A stretch of 64,000 bases of DNA from Streptomyces sp. Root1304. GTDB lineage: Bacteria; Actinomycetota; Actinomycetes; Streptomycetales; Streptomycetaceae. The notes under the pieces were generated by a model. That model saw nothing but the letters and a program-made list of their open reading frames with translations. It did no database searches and had not been told where the DNA came from. The position numbers and the translations under genes were made by a program. Shown in pieces: positions 18,201 through 26,148 of this stretch. Numbering within the stretch: position 1 is the first letter of the stretch; the number at the start of each line of letters is the position of its first letter. The stretch lies in contig NZ_LMEP01000026.1 in NCBI RefSeq assembly GCF_001426405.1, positions 327,727-391,726 on the forward strand. The letters are read 5' to 3'.

Positions 18201-18615
18201 CCTGCGCCGCCTCGGGGTCCGGATCTCGCTCGACGGATTCGGCAGCGGACACATGGCGATCAACGCCCTGCGGCGGCTCCCCGTCGACATACTGAAGCTG
18301 GACCGGGGACTCGTCGAGGGCGTGGTCGAGTCGACCCGGCTCCGCAAGATCACCCGCGGGGTGCTCCGTATCGCCGGGGAACTCGGCCTGCAGACCGTCG
18401 CCGAGGGCGTCGACGTACCGGAGCAGGTCGTCGCTTTGCGGGCGATGGGATGCAGCCATGCCCAGGGCATGGCCTTCTCGGGCCCGCTCGACGAGTACCG
18501 GCTGCGCAGGGCCCTGGTGCGGGACGAGTACCCGCTGCCCGGAGCGGTCCCGGTGCGGGCCGGAATCCGTCCCCCGTTCGGCTCACATACTGAGACGCCC
18601 GTCCCACCCACTTGA
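15277..18615 (+). CDS. Membrane PAS-GGDEF-EAL protein (c-di-GMP signalling)
   Basis: About 1112 residues if read from GTG 15277. A Pro/Gly/Ala-rich cytoplasmic tail with several Cys is followed by about eight membrane helices (codons about 198-510), a PAS domain (NHFRSLVQGSSDV onward), GGDEF and EAL. GGDEF is intact (RLGGDEFA, about residue 731) with an RAGD inhibitory site five residues before it. The EAL domain is degenerate: VSAQARW replaces VEALVRW, and LDGFG replaces DDFG. Codon 299 is a TTA at 16171. A GTG at 15763 with GGAGG 5 nt upstream would give a 950-residue protein; upstream codon bias favours the longer form. From memory, S. coelicolor has a GGDEF/EAL gene (SCO5511) in this position. 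Confidence 0.9.
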   Translation: MTGHQIPRGATGEARPEDRRSDAATPPSASLPRVTEALSRSVPDQAAPHRAPRTAGPPATTTGGAPPRTGPGTGDGGRGAEPPGRPDGTAPPVRHPAASHRACEACGPAAPGTEVPAVRNLAGPDGCDGPHDCDGHAPGSPGEPPARPHDRAGCGGATPEEPVSAPGAVLTRPSLGTGGGATGGGTGHPDPGGPGLGGALAQIVLGLICAGYTTGASLGWGSPELALVMGDFGLSAAALTAAVSCFLYARAHRGSDRPAWLLFAFSSFMAAAGNGVWGWYEVVLRTEVPDSSVADLFFLLFAPPAIVGLLVLAKKPVTRAGWVCLALDAWLIGGSLLTISWSLALARTARFENEPVAQAALSLAYPLLDIVLVSMVLVLHFRRSQVNRSATNTAIAALALTVLCDALFTSPLLREHYASGQLLDAGWFAGSLLLAYAPWGVRRLPDTAHTARGPWLHSRPVAGSLAALTPYLAAAVCTLGILYNVVEGRRVDRFVVLTGCTVALALVVRQGIMLLDNIALTHELAQKENHFRSLVQGSSDVIMIAAPTGILRYVSPAAAGVYGREADELIGSELASLIHPEDLGAVVHEVRRFLAVSPAAEPTTRIECRFRSGRGDWLNVESTVNRHQGGLIFNSRDVTERVRLQAQLQHNAEHDPLTDLPNRALFTRRVRQALGGRRASDQGTAVLFIDLDGFKGVNDRLGHQAGDDLLVQAARRLHDSVRAGDTAARLGGDEFAALILGDGGRERAARESQVQEIADRLRLTLSRPYRVDGGTEVRVAASIGVAFAEPGMEAGDLLRNADLAMYRAKAAGKDRVELYAPQMQAEVVRRTELAARLRTALHDGEFALLHQPVVDLTTGRISAVSAQARWRSTQGILFTPAEFLRVTDDGERTAELGRWLLEEAVEQAAERAGIGHRAPVCIRLSARRLLDRSLPLGSVESLLTRHGLPSGSLIVELADNDPRISLDDLEQRLVALRRLGVRISLDGFGSGHMAINALRRLPVDILKLDRGLVEGVVESTRLRKITRGVLRIAGELGLQTVAEGVDVPEQVVALRAMGCSHAQGMAFSGPLDEYRLRRALVRDEYPLPGAVPVRAGIRPPFGSHTETPVPPT

Positions 18616-18648
18616 CAGTGGTGAGGGCTGGGAGGGAGGGTCAGTGCC

Positions 18649-18690
18649 ATGCGCACCCGAATTCTCGTACTTGGAAAGCGCGTCGGCTGA
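18649..18690 (+). CDS. ilvB leader peptide MRTRILVLGKRVG
   Basis: A 13-codon frame starts at ATG 18649 behind a GGGAGGG site. The run Ile-Leu-Val-Leu at codons 5-8 lets ribosome stalling report shortage of any branched-chain aminoacyl-tRNA. The stop is followed by a terminator upstream of ilvB, the classic arrangement for transcription attenuation. Too short for ordinary gene finding, but sequence and placement agree. Confidence 0.88.
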   Translation: MRTRILVLGKRVG

Positions 18691-18734
18691 AGCAGGGCCA
18701 CCGTAGGCCCGGCTTAGAACGCACCCGACGCGCT
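18677..18734 (+). promoter_or_regulatory. ilvB attenuator, leader stem
   Basis: The end of the leader-peptide frame (18677-18686, AGCGCGTCGG) pairs perfectly over 10 bp with 18725-18734 (CCGACGCGCT). The second arm abuts the terminator hairpin. A GGGCC/GGCCC hairpin lies between the arms. Ribosome position on the leader would decide which pairings form; I did not resolve the exact antiterminator. Confidence 0.6.
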
Positions 18735-18768
18735 CCCCTCGCTTGCCTCCCGGCACGAGGGGTTTTTT
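18735..18768 (+). terminator. ilvB attenuator terminator
   Basis: CCCCTCG (18735-18741) pairs with CGAGGGG (18756-18762) and is followed by six T (18763-18768). This is one of only two hairpins with a T-run in the whole window. Confidence 0.88.
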
Positions 18769-18849
18769 GTTGCACCGGCTCACCCCGAAGTCGCAGCAAA
18801 ACCCCGCAAAACACCTCTCAAAAACCCTCTGCTTCGAGAAGAGATGCTG

Positions 18850-20694
18850 ATGACCGACCAGGCCACCGGGCACCATCCGCAGCCGCGGCCCCGTAGCGGC
18901 GCTCAGGCCGCCCCCGCCGTCGAGCACGTCACGGGCGCGCAGTCCCTCATCCGCTCTCTCGAAGAGGTGGGCGCGGACACCATCTTCGGTCTCCCCGGTG
19001 GCTGCATCCTCCCGGCGTACGACCCGCTGATGGACTCGAAGAAGGTGCGCCACATCCTGGTCCGGCACGAGCAGGGCGCGGGCCACGCGGCCACCGGCTA
19101 CGCCCAGGCCACCGGCAAGGTCGGCGTCTGCATGGTGACCAGCGGTCCCGGTGCGACCAACCTCGTCACCCCGATCGCCGACGCGCACATGGACTCGGTC
19201 CCGCTCGTCGCGATCACCGGCCAGGTCGCCTCCAAGGCGATCGGCACGGACGCCTTCCAGGAGGCGGACATCTGCGGCATCACGATGCCGATCACCAAGC
19301 ACAACTTCCTGGTCACCAAGGCCGACGACATCCCGCGGACGATCGCCGAGGCCTTCCACATCGCCTCCACCGGCCGTCCCGGCCCGGTCCTGGTCGACAT
19401 CGCCAAGGACGCCCTCCAGGCGAAGACCACCTTCAGCTGGCCGCCGCAGACCGACCTGCCCGGCTACCGCCCGGTGACCAAGCCGCACGCCAAGCAGATC
19501 CGCGAGGCCGCCAAGCTGATCAGCGCGGCCAAGCGCCCGGTCCTGTACGTCGGCGGCGGTGTCATCAAGGCCGGCGCGACCGCCGAGCTGAAGATCCTTG
19601 CCGAGCTGACCGGCGCCCCGGTCACCACCACCCTGATGGCCCTGGGCTCCTTCCCCGACAGCCACCCGCTGCACGTGGGCATGCCCGGCATGCACGGTGC
19701 GGTCACCGCCGTCACCGCGCTGCAGAAGGCCGACCTGATCGTCGCCCTGGGCGCCCGCTTCGACGACCGCGTCACCGGCAAGCTCGACAGCTTCGCCCCC
19801 TACGCCAAGATCGTCCACGCGGACATCGACCCGGCCGAGATCGGCAAGAACCGCGCCGCCGACGTCCCGATCGTCGGTGACGCCCGCGAGGTCATCGCCG
19901 ACCTGGTCCAGGCCGTCCAGGCCGAGCACAGCGAGGGCAACAAGGGCGACTACACCGCCTGGTGGAGCGACCTGAACCGCTGGCGCGAGACCTACCCGCT
20001 CGGCTACGACCTGCCGGAGGACGGCAGCCTCTCGCCGCAGCAGGTCATCCAGCGCATCGGACAGCTCGCCCCCGAGGGCACGATCTACGCCGCGGGCGTC
20101 GGCCAGCACCAGATGTGGGCCGCCCACTTCATCGACTACGAGCAGCCGGCCACCTGGCTGAACTCCGGCGGCGCCGGGACGATGGGCTACGCGGTCCCCG
20201 CCGCGATGGGCGCCAAGGCCGGTCTGCCCGACCGCCCGGTCTGGGCGATCGACGGCGACGGCTGCTTCCAGATGACCAACCAGGAGCTCACCACCTGCGC
20301 CCTGAACAACATCCCGATCAAGGTCGCCATCATCAACAACGGCGCCCTCGGGATGGTCCGCCAGTGGCAGACCCTCTTCTACAACCAGCGCTACTCGAAC
20401 ACCGTCCTGCACTCCGGCCCGGACGACATCCAGGCGAACAAGGGCACCCGCGTCCCCGACTTCGTCAAGCTCTCCGAGGCCATGGGCTGTGTCGCCCTGC
20501 GCTGTGAGGACCCGGCCGACCTGGACAAGGTCATCGCCGAGGCCAACGCGATCAACGACCGTCCGGTCGTGGTCGACTTCATCGTCCACGAGGACGCCCA
20601 GGTCTGGCCGATGGTCGCCGCCGGCACCTCGAACGACGAGGTCATGGCCGCCCGGGGCGTCCGCCCCGACTTCGGCGACGGCGAAGACGACTGA
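18850..20694 (+). CDS. ilvB: Acetolactate synthase large subunit
   Basis: The 614-residue catalytic subunit of acetohydroxyacid synthase, the first common step of Val/Leu/Ile synthesis: two pyruvates to acetolactate, or pyruvate plus 2-ketobutyrate. It has the thiamine-diphosphate enzyme layout: N-terminal GADTIFGLPGGC with the catalytic Glu in RHEQGAGHAA, a central domain, and the ThDP motif GDGCFQMTNQ ending IINN. ATG 18850 fits the purine-rich site and the MT(D/E)QATG start of relatives; ATG 18844 is the alternative. Expression is controlled by the leader and terminator just upstream. ilvN follows after 41 bp. Confidence 0.97.
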   Translation: MTDQATGHHPQPRPRSGAQAAPAVEHVTGAQSLIRSLEEVGADTIFGLPGGCILPAYDPLMDSKKVRHILVRHEQGAGHAATGYAQATGKVGVCMVTSGPGATNLVTPIADAHMDSVPLVAITGQVASKAIGTDAFQEADICGITMPITKHNFLVTKADDIPRTIAEAFHIASTGRPGPVLVDIAKDALQAKTTFSWPPQTDLPGYRPVTKPHAKQIREAAKLISAAKRPVLYVGGGVIKAGATAELKILAELTGAPVTTTLMALGSFPDSHPLHVGMPGMHGAVTAVTALQKADLIVALGARFDDRVTGKLDSFAPYAKIVHADIDPAEIGKNRAADVPIVGDAREVIADLVQAVQAEHSEGNKGDYTAWWSDLNRWRETYPLGYDLPEDGSLSPQQVIQRIGQLAPEGTIYAAGVGQHQMWAAHFIDYEQPATWLNSGGAGTMGYAVPAAMGAKAGLPDRPVWAIDGDGCFQMTNQELTTCALNNIPIKVAIINNGALGMVRQWQTLFYNQRYSNTVLHSGPDDIQANKGTRVPDFVKLSEAMGCVALRCEDPADLDKVIAEANAINDRPVVVDFIVHEDAQVWPMVAAGTSNDEVMAARGVRPDFGDGEDD

Positions 20695-20735
20695 AGCGCG
20701 GAACGAAGCAGAGCGAAAAGGAAGAGACCCAGACC

Positions 20736-21263
20736 ATGTCCACCAAGCACACGCTCTCCGTTCTCGTCGAGAACACGCCCGGCATCCTCGCCCGGATCGC
20801 CGCGCTGTTCTCCCGCCGCGGCTTCAACATCGACTCCCTCGCCGTCGGTGTCACCGAGCACCCCGACATCTCCCGCATCACCATCGTCGTGAGTGTCGAG
20901 GACCTGCCCCTGGAGCAGGTGACCAAGCAGCTCAACAAGCTGGTCAACGTCCTGAAGATCGTCGAACTCGAGCCCAGCGCCGCGATCCAGCGCGAGCTCG
21001 TCCTGGTGAAGGTCCGCGCCGACAACGAGACCCGCTCCCAGATCGTCGAGATCGTGCAGCTGTTCCGCGCCAAGACCGTGGACGTCTCGCCCGAGGCGGT
21101 CACCATCGAGGCCACCGGTTCGAGTGACAAGCTCGACGCCATGCTCAAGATGCTGGAGCAGTTCGGCGTCAAGGAGCTCGTGCAGTCCGGCACCATCGCC
21201 ATAGGGCGCGGCTCCCGGTCCATCACGGACCGGTCCCTGCGGGCCCTCGACCGCAGCGCCTGA
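20736..21263 (+). CDS. ilvN: Acetolactate synthase small (regulatory) subunit
   Basis: A 175-residue regulatory subunit that activates IlvB and confers valine feedback inhibition. An N-terminal ACT domain is evident (SVLVENTPGILARIAALFSR, then RRGFNIDSLAVG) with the C-terminal half typical of IlvN/IlvH. ATG 20736 has a GGAAGAG site upstream. It is co-transcribed with ilvB. Length is normal for the family. Confidence 0.97.
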   Translation: MSTKHTLSVLVENTPGILARIAALFSRRGFNIDSLAVGVTEHPDISRITIVVSVEDLPLEQVTKQLNKLVNVLKIVELEPSAAIQRELVLVKVRADNETRSQIVEIVQLFRAKTVDVSPEAVTIEATGSSDKLDAMLKMLEQFGVKELVQSGTIAIGRGSRSITDRSLRALDRSA

Positions 21264-21396
21264 GAATCATCGCCCGGGAGTCGTCGACGGTCGACCGGCG
21301 GTCCATCCGCCGGTCCGACTGACGAGACCCGAAAACTTTCCTCCCGCTCCCCGCCGTACGGTGGGACGCAACACCAGCACCTCAAGGAGATACCCA

Positions 21397-22398
21397 GTGG
21401 CCGAGCTGTTCTACGACGACGACGCCGACCTGTCCATCATCCAGGGCCGCAAGGTCGCGGTGATCGGATACGGCAGCCAGGGCCACGCCCACGCCCTGTC
21501 CCTCCGCGACTCCGGTGTCGACGTCCGCGTCGGCCTGCAGGAGGGCTCGAAGTCCAAGGCCAAGGCCGAGGAGCAGGGCCTGCGCGTCGTCTCCGTGGCC
21601 GAGGCCGCGGCCGAGGCCGACCTCATCATGATCCTGACCCCGGACCCGATCCAGGCCCAGGTCTACGAGGAGTCCATCAAGGACAACCTGAAGGAGGGCG
21701 ACGCGCTCTTCTTCGGTCACGGCCTGAACGTCCGCTACGGCTTCATCAAGGTGCCCGAGGGCATCGACGTCGCCCTGGTCGCCCCGAAGGGCCCGGGCCA
21801 CCTGGTCCGCCGTCAGTACGAGGAGGGCCGCGGCGTCCCGTGCATCGCGGCCGTCGAGCAGGACGCGACGGGCAAGGCCTTCGCGCTGGCGCTCTCGTAC
21901 GCCAAGGGCATCGGCGGCACCCGCGCCGGCGTCATCAAGACGACCTTCACCGAGGAGACCGAGACCGACCTGTTCGGTGAGCAGGCCGTCCTCTGCGGTG
22001 GCACCGCGGCTCTGGTCAAGGCGGGCTTCGAGACCCTGACCGAGGCCGGCTACCAGCCGGAGATCGCGTACTTCGAGTGCCTGCACGAGCTGAAGCTCAT
22101 CGTCGACCTCATGTACGAGGGCGGCCTGGAGAAGATGCGCTGGTCGGTCTCCGAGACCGCCGAGTGGGGCGACTACGTCACGGGCCCGCGGATCATCACC
22201 GACGCCACCAAGGCCGAGATGAAGAAGGTCCTCGCGGAGATCCAGGACGGCACCTTCGCCAAGGAGTGGATGGCCGAGTACCACGGCGGTCTGAAGAAGT
22301 ACAACGAGTACAAGACCCAGGACGAGAACCACCTCCTGGAGACCACCGGCAAGGAGCTGCGGAAGCTCATGAGCTGGGTGAACGACGAGGAGGCGTAA
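21397..22398 (+). CDS. ilvC: Ketol-acid reductoisomerase
   Basis: A 333-residue class I KARI that converts acetolactate or acetohydroxybutyrate to the dihydroxyacid using NAD(P)H and magnesium. GTG 21397 is preceded by AAGGAGA at spacing 6 and gives the normal length and the N-terminus MAELFYDDDADL. The nucleotide-binding loop is GYGSQGHAHALSLRDSG, and the metal ligands lie in the C-terminal knotted domain (SETAEWGDYVTGPRI region). A TACGGT -10-like box at 21357-21362 suggests an extra promoter in the 133-bp gap after ilvN. Confidence 0.97.
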   Translation: MAELFYDDDADLSIIQGRKVAVIGYGSQGHAHALSLRDSGVDVRVGLQEGSKSKAKAEEQGLRVVSVAEAAAEADLIMILTPDPIQAQVYEESIKDNLKEGDALFFGHGLNVRYGFIKVPEGIDVALVAPKGPGHLVRRQYEEGRGVPCIAAVEQDATGKAFALALSYAKGIGGTRAGVIKTTFTEETETDLFGEQAVLCGGTAALVKAGFETLTEAGYQPEIAYFECLHELKLIVDLMYEGGLEKMRWSVSETAEWGDYVTGPRIITDATKAEMKKVLAEIQDGTFAKEWMAEYHGGLKKYNEYKTQDENHLLETTGKELRKLMSWVNDEEA

Positions 22399-22408
22399 GC
22401 CTTCCGGG

Positions 22409-22437
22409 CGGGGGCCGGACACAGTGTCCGGCCCCCG
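22409..22437. terminator. Hairpin terminator after ilvC
   Basis: A 29-bp perfect inverted repeat (arms CGGGGGCCGGACAC and its complement around one base) lies 11 bp after the ilvC stop. It has no T-run, as is common in Streptomyces. A second 7-bp inverted repeat, GTTGGAC-N5-GTCCAAC, follows at 22446-22464. Confidence 0.65.
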
Positions 22438-22516
22438 TCCACATCGTTGGACACCTCGTCCAACCACGGACGGGTGATCCTTCCAACGAGGCGCATGAAC
22501 TGCGCCTGAGCAGCAC

Positions 22517-22522
22517 TACACT
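22517..22522 (+). promoter_or_regulatory. Possible serA -10 box
   Basis: TACACT stands 114 bp upstream of the serA start in the AT-richest part of the ilvC-serA gap. No convincing -35 box is seen. A small stem AGGCGC/GCGCCT lies just upstream. Confidence 0.3.
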
Positions 22523-22636
22523 TCTCAACAACATTCGCGTTCAGGCCCACAGCGTCGTGCGCTTTCACGCGGCAAGCCCCCTCCACCGCCTGCGGCCGTC
22601 GGGACGGCCGTCCGCACTGGATCTGTGAGGACTCAC

Positions 22637-24226
22637 GTGAGCTCGAAACCTGTCGTACTCATCGCTGAAGAGCTGTCGCCCGCCACCGTCGACGCGCTGG
22701 GCCCGGACTTCGAGATCCGGCACTGCAACGGCGCCGACCGCGCCGAGCTGATCCCCGCGATCGGCGACGTGGACGCGATCCTGGTCCGCTCCGCGACCAA
22801 GGTCGACGCCGAGGCCCTCGCCGCCGCCCGGAAGCTGCGGGTCGTCGCCCGCGCCGGTGTCGGCCTGGACAACGTGGACGTCTCCGCCGCCACCAAGGCC
22901 GGCGTGATGGTCGTCAACGCCCCCACGTCGAACATCGTCACCGCCGCCGAGCTGGCGTGCGGTCTGCTGGTCGCCACCGCGCGCAACATCCCGCAGGCCA
23001 ACACCGCCCTGAAGAACGGCGAGTGGAAGCGCAACAAGTACACGGGCGTCGAGCTCAGCGAGAAGACCCTCGGTGTCGTCGGCCTCGGCCGCATCGGCGT
23101 CCTGGTCGCCCAGCGCATGTCGGCCTTCGGCATGAAGATCGTCGCGTACGACCCCTACGTGCAGCCCGCCCGCGCCGCCCAGATGGGGGTGAAGCTGCTG
23201 GCCCTGGACGAGCTCCTGGAGGTCGCCGACTTCATCACCGTCCACCTGCCGAAGACCCCCGAGACCATCGGTCTCATCGGCGACGAGGCGCTGCACAAGG
23301 TCAAGCCCTCGGTCCGCATCGTCAACGCCGCGCGCGGCGGGATCGTGGACGAGGAGGCGCTGTACTCGGCGCTCAAGGAGGGCCGGGTCGCCGGCGCGGG
23401 CCTCGACGTGTACGCGAAGGAGCCCTGCACGGACTCCCCGCTCTTCGAGCTCGACCAGGTCGTCTGCACCCCGCACCTCGGCGCGTCCACGGACGAGGCC
23501 CAGGAGAAGGCCGGCATCGCCGTCGCCCGCTCGGTGCGCCTGGCGCTCGCAGGTGAGCTGGTCCCGGACGCGGTCAACGTCCAGGGCGGTGTCATCGCGG
23601 AGGACGTGAAGCCGGGCCTGCCGCTCGCCGAGAAGCTCGGCCGGATCTTCACCGCGCTCGCGGGCGAGGTCGCGGCCCGTCTCGACGTCGAGGTGTACGG
23701 CGAGATCACCCAGCACGACGTGAAGGTGCTCGAACTCTCCGCGCTGAAGGGCGTGTTCGAGGACGTGGTCGACGAGACCGTGTCGTACGTCAACGCGCCG
23801 CTGTTCGCGCAGGAGCGCGGTGTCGAGGTCCGCCTCACGACCAGCTCCGAGTCGCCCGACCACCGCAACGTGGTCACCGTGCGCGGCACGCTCGCGAACG
23901 GCGAGGAGGTGGCGGTCTCCGGCACGCTGGCCGGCCCCAAGCACCTCCAGAAGATCGTCGCGGTCGGCGACTACGACGTGGACCTGGCGCTCGCCGACCA
24001 CATGGTGGTGCTGCGCTACGAGGACCGTCCGGGTGTCGTCGGCACCGTCGGCCGGATCCTCGGCGAGGCCGGTCTGAACATCGCCGGCATGCAGGTCTCC
24101 CGCGCGGAGGAGGGCGGCGAGGCGCTCGTCGTGCTCACCGTGGACGACACGCTGCCCGCGCCGGTGCTCGCGGAGATCGCGGCGGAGATCGGTGCCACCT
24201 CGGCCCGTTCGGTCAACCTGATCTGA
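22637..24226 (+). CDS. serA: D-3-phosphoglycerate dehydrogenase
   Basis: A 529-residue enzyme oxidising 3-phosphoglycerate to phosphohydroxypyruvate, the first step of serine synthesis. GTG 22637 has GAGGA at good spacing and gives the N-terminus MSSKPVVLIAEELSP. The NAD fold shows VVGLGRIGVLVAQRM, the catalytic Arg region is NAARGGIVDEEAL, and the catalytic His is in CTPHLGAST. It is the long form with an inserted substrate-binding domain and a C-terminal ACT domain (RPGVVGTVGRILGEAGLNIA) for serine feedback. Confidence 0.97.
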   Translation: MSSKPVVLIAEELSPATVDALGPDFEIRHCNGADRAELIPAIGDVDAILVRSATKVDAEALAAARKLRVVARAGVGLDNVDVSAATKAGVMVVNAPTSNIVTAAELACGLLVATARNIPQANTALKNGEWKRNKYTGVELSEKTLGVVGLGRIGVLVAQRMSAFGMKIVAYDPYVQPARAAQMGVKLLALDELLEVADFITVHLPKTPETIGLIGDEALHKVKPSVRIVNAARGGIVDEEALYSALKEGRVAGAGLDVYAKEPCTDSPLFELDQVVCTPHLGASTDEAQEKAGIAVARSVRLALAGELVPDAVNVQGGVIAEDVKPGLPLAEKLGRIFTALAGEVAARLDVEVYGEITQHDVKVLELSALKGVFEDVVDETVSYVNAPLFAQERGVEVRLTTSSESPDHRNVVTVRGTLANGEEVAVSGTLAGPKHLQKIVAVGDYDVDLALADHMVVLRYEDRPGVVGTVGRILGEAGLNIAGMQVSRAEEGGEALVVLTVDDTLPAPVLAEIAAEIGATSARSVNLI

Positions 24227-24266
24227 CGTACGGCCCCGCGGGGTCCCGTACGACTCCGTACCCGGT

Positions 24267-24311
24267 CGTTAGACACTCGTCTTACACAAGCGTCTAACGG
24301 CCGGGTACAGT
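24267..24311 (+). promoter_or_regulatory. TetR operator and promoter of the gene at 24318
   Basis: A 33-bp interrupted palindrome has perfect 8-bp ends, CGTTAGAC (24267-24274) and GTCTAACG (24292-24299), and further partial symmetry inside. It covers a -35-like TTACAC (24282-24287). TACAGT (24306-24311) is 18 bp further and 6 nt before ATG 24318, so the transcript appears leaderless and autorepressed. Confidence 0.65.
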
Positions 24312-24317
24312 GCTGTC

Positions 24318-24905
24318 ATGGGACACAAGGAAGACCTGCTCGAAGGCGCCAAGCGCTGCCTCCTGGAGAAGGGGTACGGGCGGACCACGGCCCGCGACAT
24401 CGTCGCCGCGTCGGGCACCAACCTCGCCTCCATCGGCTACCACTACGGCTCCAAGGACGCCCTGCTCCAGCAGGCCTTCCTGGCCCTCACCGAGGAGTGG
24501 GGGGACCGGGTCACCCCGCCGGAGGTCGACGGCGACGAAGGCGGCGCCCCGGAGTCCTCGGCCGATCCGTACGAGCGCTTCCACGCGGTCTGGGCCCGGC
24601 TCATCGCCGCCGCCGAGGCCAGCCGCCCGGTCTGGAAGCTCCAGACCGAGGTCGTCACCCGTCTCGACGACGACGAGAAGCTGCGCGACGCCATCAAGGA
24701 GCCGCAGCGGGAGGGCCGGCTGGGCATCGCCGAGGGCATGCTCGGCATCGACCCGGCCGCCGAACCGGAGAAGGCGCGGGTGGCCGGCCTGCTCTGCCAG
24801 GCGCTCGCGACGGGCGTCATGATCCAGTGGATGGTCGACCCGGAGACCGCGCCGAGCGCCGACGACCTCACCGAGGGACTCAGGGTCCTGATGGAAGGTC
24901 AGTAG
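24318..24905 (+). CDS. TetR-family transcriptional regulator
   Basis: A 195-residue regulator. The N-terminal helix-turn-helix reads GYGRTTARDIVAASGTNLAS then IGYHYGSKDALLQQAF, typical of TetR. The ligand-binding half is not specific enough to name the effector. The ATG has no ribosome site and follows a -10 box by 6 nt. The operator upstream points to autoregulation. No exporter or enzyme is adjacent on the same strand, so its target may be elsewhere; GTCTAACC half-site-like copies occur upstream of the hydrolase gene at 29944. Confidence 0.93.
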   Translation: MGHKEDLLEGAKRCLLEKGYGRTTARDIVAASGTNLASIGYHYGSKDALLQQAFLALTEEWGDRVTPPEVDGDEGGAPESSADPYERFHAVWARLIAAAEASRPVWKLQTEVVTRLDDDEKLRDAIKEPQREGRLGIAEGMLGIDPAAEPEKARVAGLLCQALATGVMIQWMVDPETAPSADDLTEGLRVLMEGQ

Positions 24906-25016
24906 GGGGGATTCGGCCGGAGTTGTCGCTTCCGGCGGCGCCGGGCTGCATGAACAAGGCGGAACTCGTCGGCGCCTGAAACCGGCCGGTCCGCCCGCCC
25001 GGTCCGCGACGGCCGT

Positions 25017-26129
25017 TCAGAGCCGGGCCGACTTCAGGGACATGTGGAGCAGCAGCCGGTCCTCGCCGTCGTCCAGGTCCAGGCCCGTGAGCTGCTCGAC
25101 CCGGGACAGCCGGTAGTAGAGCGTCTGGCGGTGGATGCCCAGGGCCGCCGCCGTACGGCCCGCCTGGCCCGCGTTGTCGAGGAACACCTCGGCGGTGCGG
25201 GCCAGTTCGGCATGGGCTGGGGCGAGCAGCGGGGCCACGGCCGGGTCGATCTCCGGGTGGTAGAGCGCCGCCAGCAGCCGGTACGGGCCGATGCCGGCCC
25301 ACTCGGCGACCGGGCCGAGCGTCGGCTGTGCCGTGGCGGCGCGGGCCGCCGTGTTGGCCTCGCGCCAGGCCGCCGGGAGCTCCGTGAGGCCCCGGCGGGG
25401 GTTGGCGATACCTGCCGGGGCGGCGGCCCGCAGCCGGTCCGCGGCCGTGTGGGCGGGGGAGAGGTCCTCGGCCGTGCGCAGCCGTACGAGGACGGCGAGG
25501 GACTCGCCCTCGGGGAGCGTGGCGACCGCCGCCGCGCCGGGGACCGCCCGGATCGAGGGGGGCTCGCCCTGCCAGGGGGTCACACAGACCAGGGTGTGCA
25601 GTCCGTCGGCGCTGGGGCCCAGGGCCACCCTGAGGGCGGCGACGGCCATGTCGCTCTGCCAGCCGCGCCCGGCGGTCAGCACCGCGGCGAACTCGCGCGA
25701 GAGGTCGGCGTCCGCGCGCTCCTCGTCGGCGAGGAGTCCGCCGATCCGGGTGGCCACCTCCATCGCGGCCGTGAGCTGGGCGGGTGTGGGGCCGGGCTCG
25801 GCGTCCAGGAGCCACACGTACCCGAGGACGACACCCCGATGGCGTACGGGCAGACAGAGGCGGTCCCGGAACACCCCGGCGTCCGGGGCGGCCGGGATGC
25901 GCACCGGGCCGGTCGCCCGGGTGATGCCGAAGCCCTCGAACCAGGCGCGGACCGCCGGGGTCGACTTCCGGGTCAGGATCGACCGGGTCCTGACCGGGTC
26001 CATCGCCGTGTCGTCGTCGCTGTCGTGGGCGCCGAAGGCGATCAGACCGAAATCGCGGTTCTCCAGCGTCGCCGGTGCGCCGAGCAGCGCGGAGATCTCG
26101 TCCACCAGTTCTTGGTAATCGCCCTTCAC
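25017..26129 (-). CDS. PucR/CdaR-family regulator, probable proline-utilisation regulator
   Basis: A 370-residue regulator starting at GTG 26129, apparently leaderless (GAGAAT 6 nt upstream). The N-terminal part is a GAF-like sensor, the middle a GGDEF-related fold, and the C-terminal 55 residues a PucR helix-turn-helix (NAGQAGRTAAALGIHRQTLY, then YRLSRVEQLTGLDL). It is divergent from putA-pruA, the usual place for PutR in Streptomyces, so it likely activates proline catabolism in response to proline; that role is inferred from position. A palindrome sits about 20 bp upstream of its start. Confidence 0.88.
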   Translation of the reverse strand: MKGDYQELVDEISALLGAPATLENRDFGLIAFGAHDSDDDTAMDPVRTRSILTRKSTPAVRAWFEGFGITRATGPVRIPAAPDAGVFRDRLCLPVRHRGVVLGYVWLLDAEPGPTPAQLTAAMEVATRIGGLLADEERADADLSREFAAVLTAGRGWQSDMAVAALRVALGPSADGLHTLVCVTPWQGEPPSIRAVPGAAAVATLPEGESLAVLVRLRTAEDLSPAHTAADRLRAAAPAGIANPRRGLTELPAAWREANTAARAATAQPTLGPVAEWAGIGPYRLLAALYHPEIDPAVAPLLAPAHAELARTAEVFLDNAGQAGRTAAALGIHRQTLYYRLSRVEQLTGLDLDDGEDRLLLHMSLKSARL

Positions 26130-26148
26130 AGCGCCATTCTCGCACCCC

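Noticed and set aside
24950..24979. Nine-codon frame MNKAELVGA resembling the start of an HU-type DNA-binding protein
   Set aside because: Only nine residues, no continuation in any frame and no ribosome site; most likely chance.
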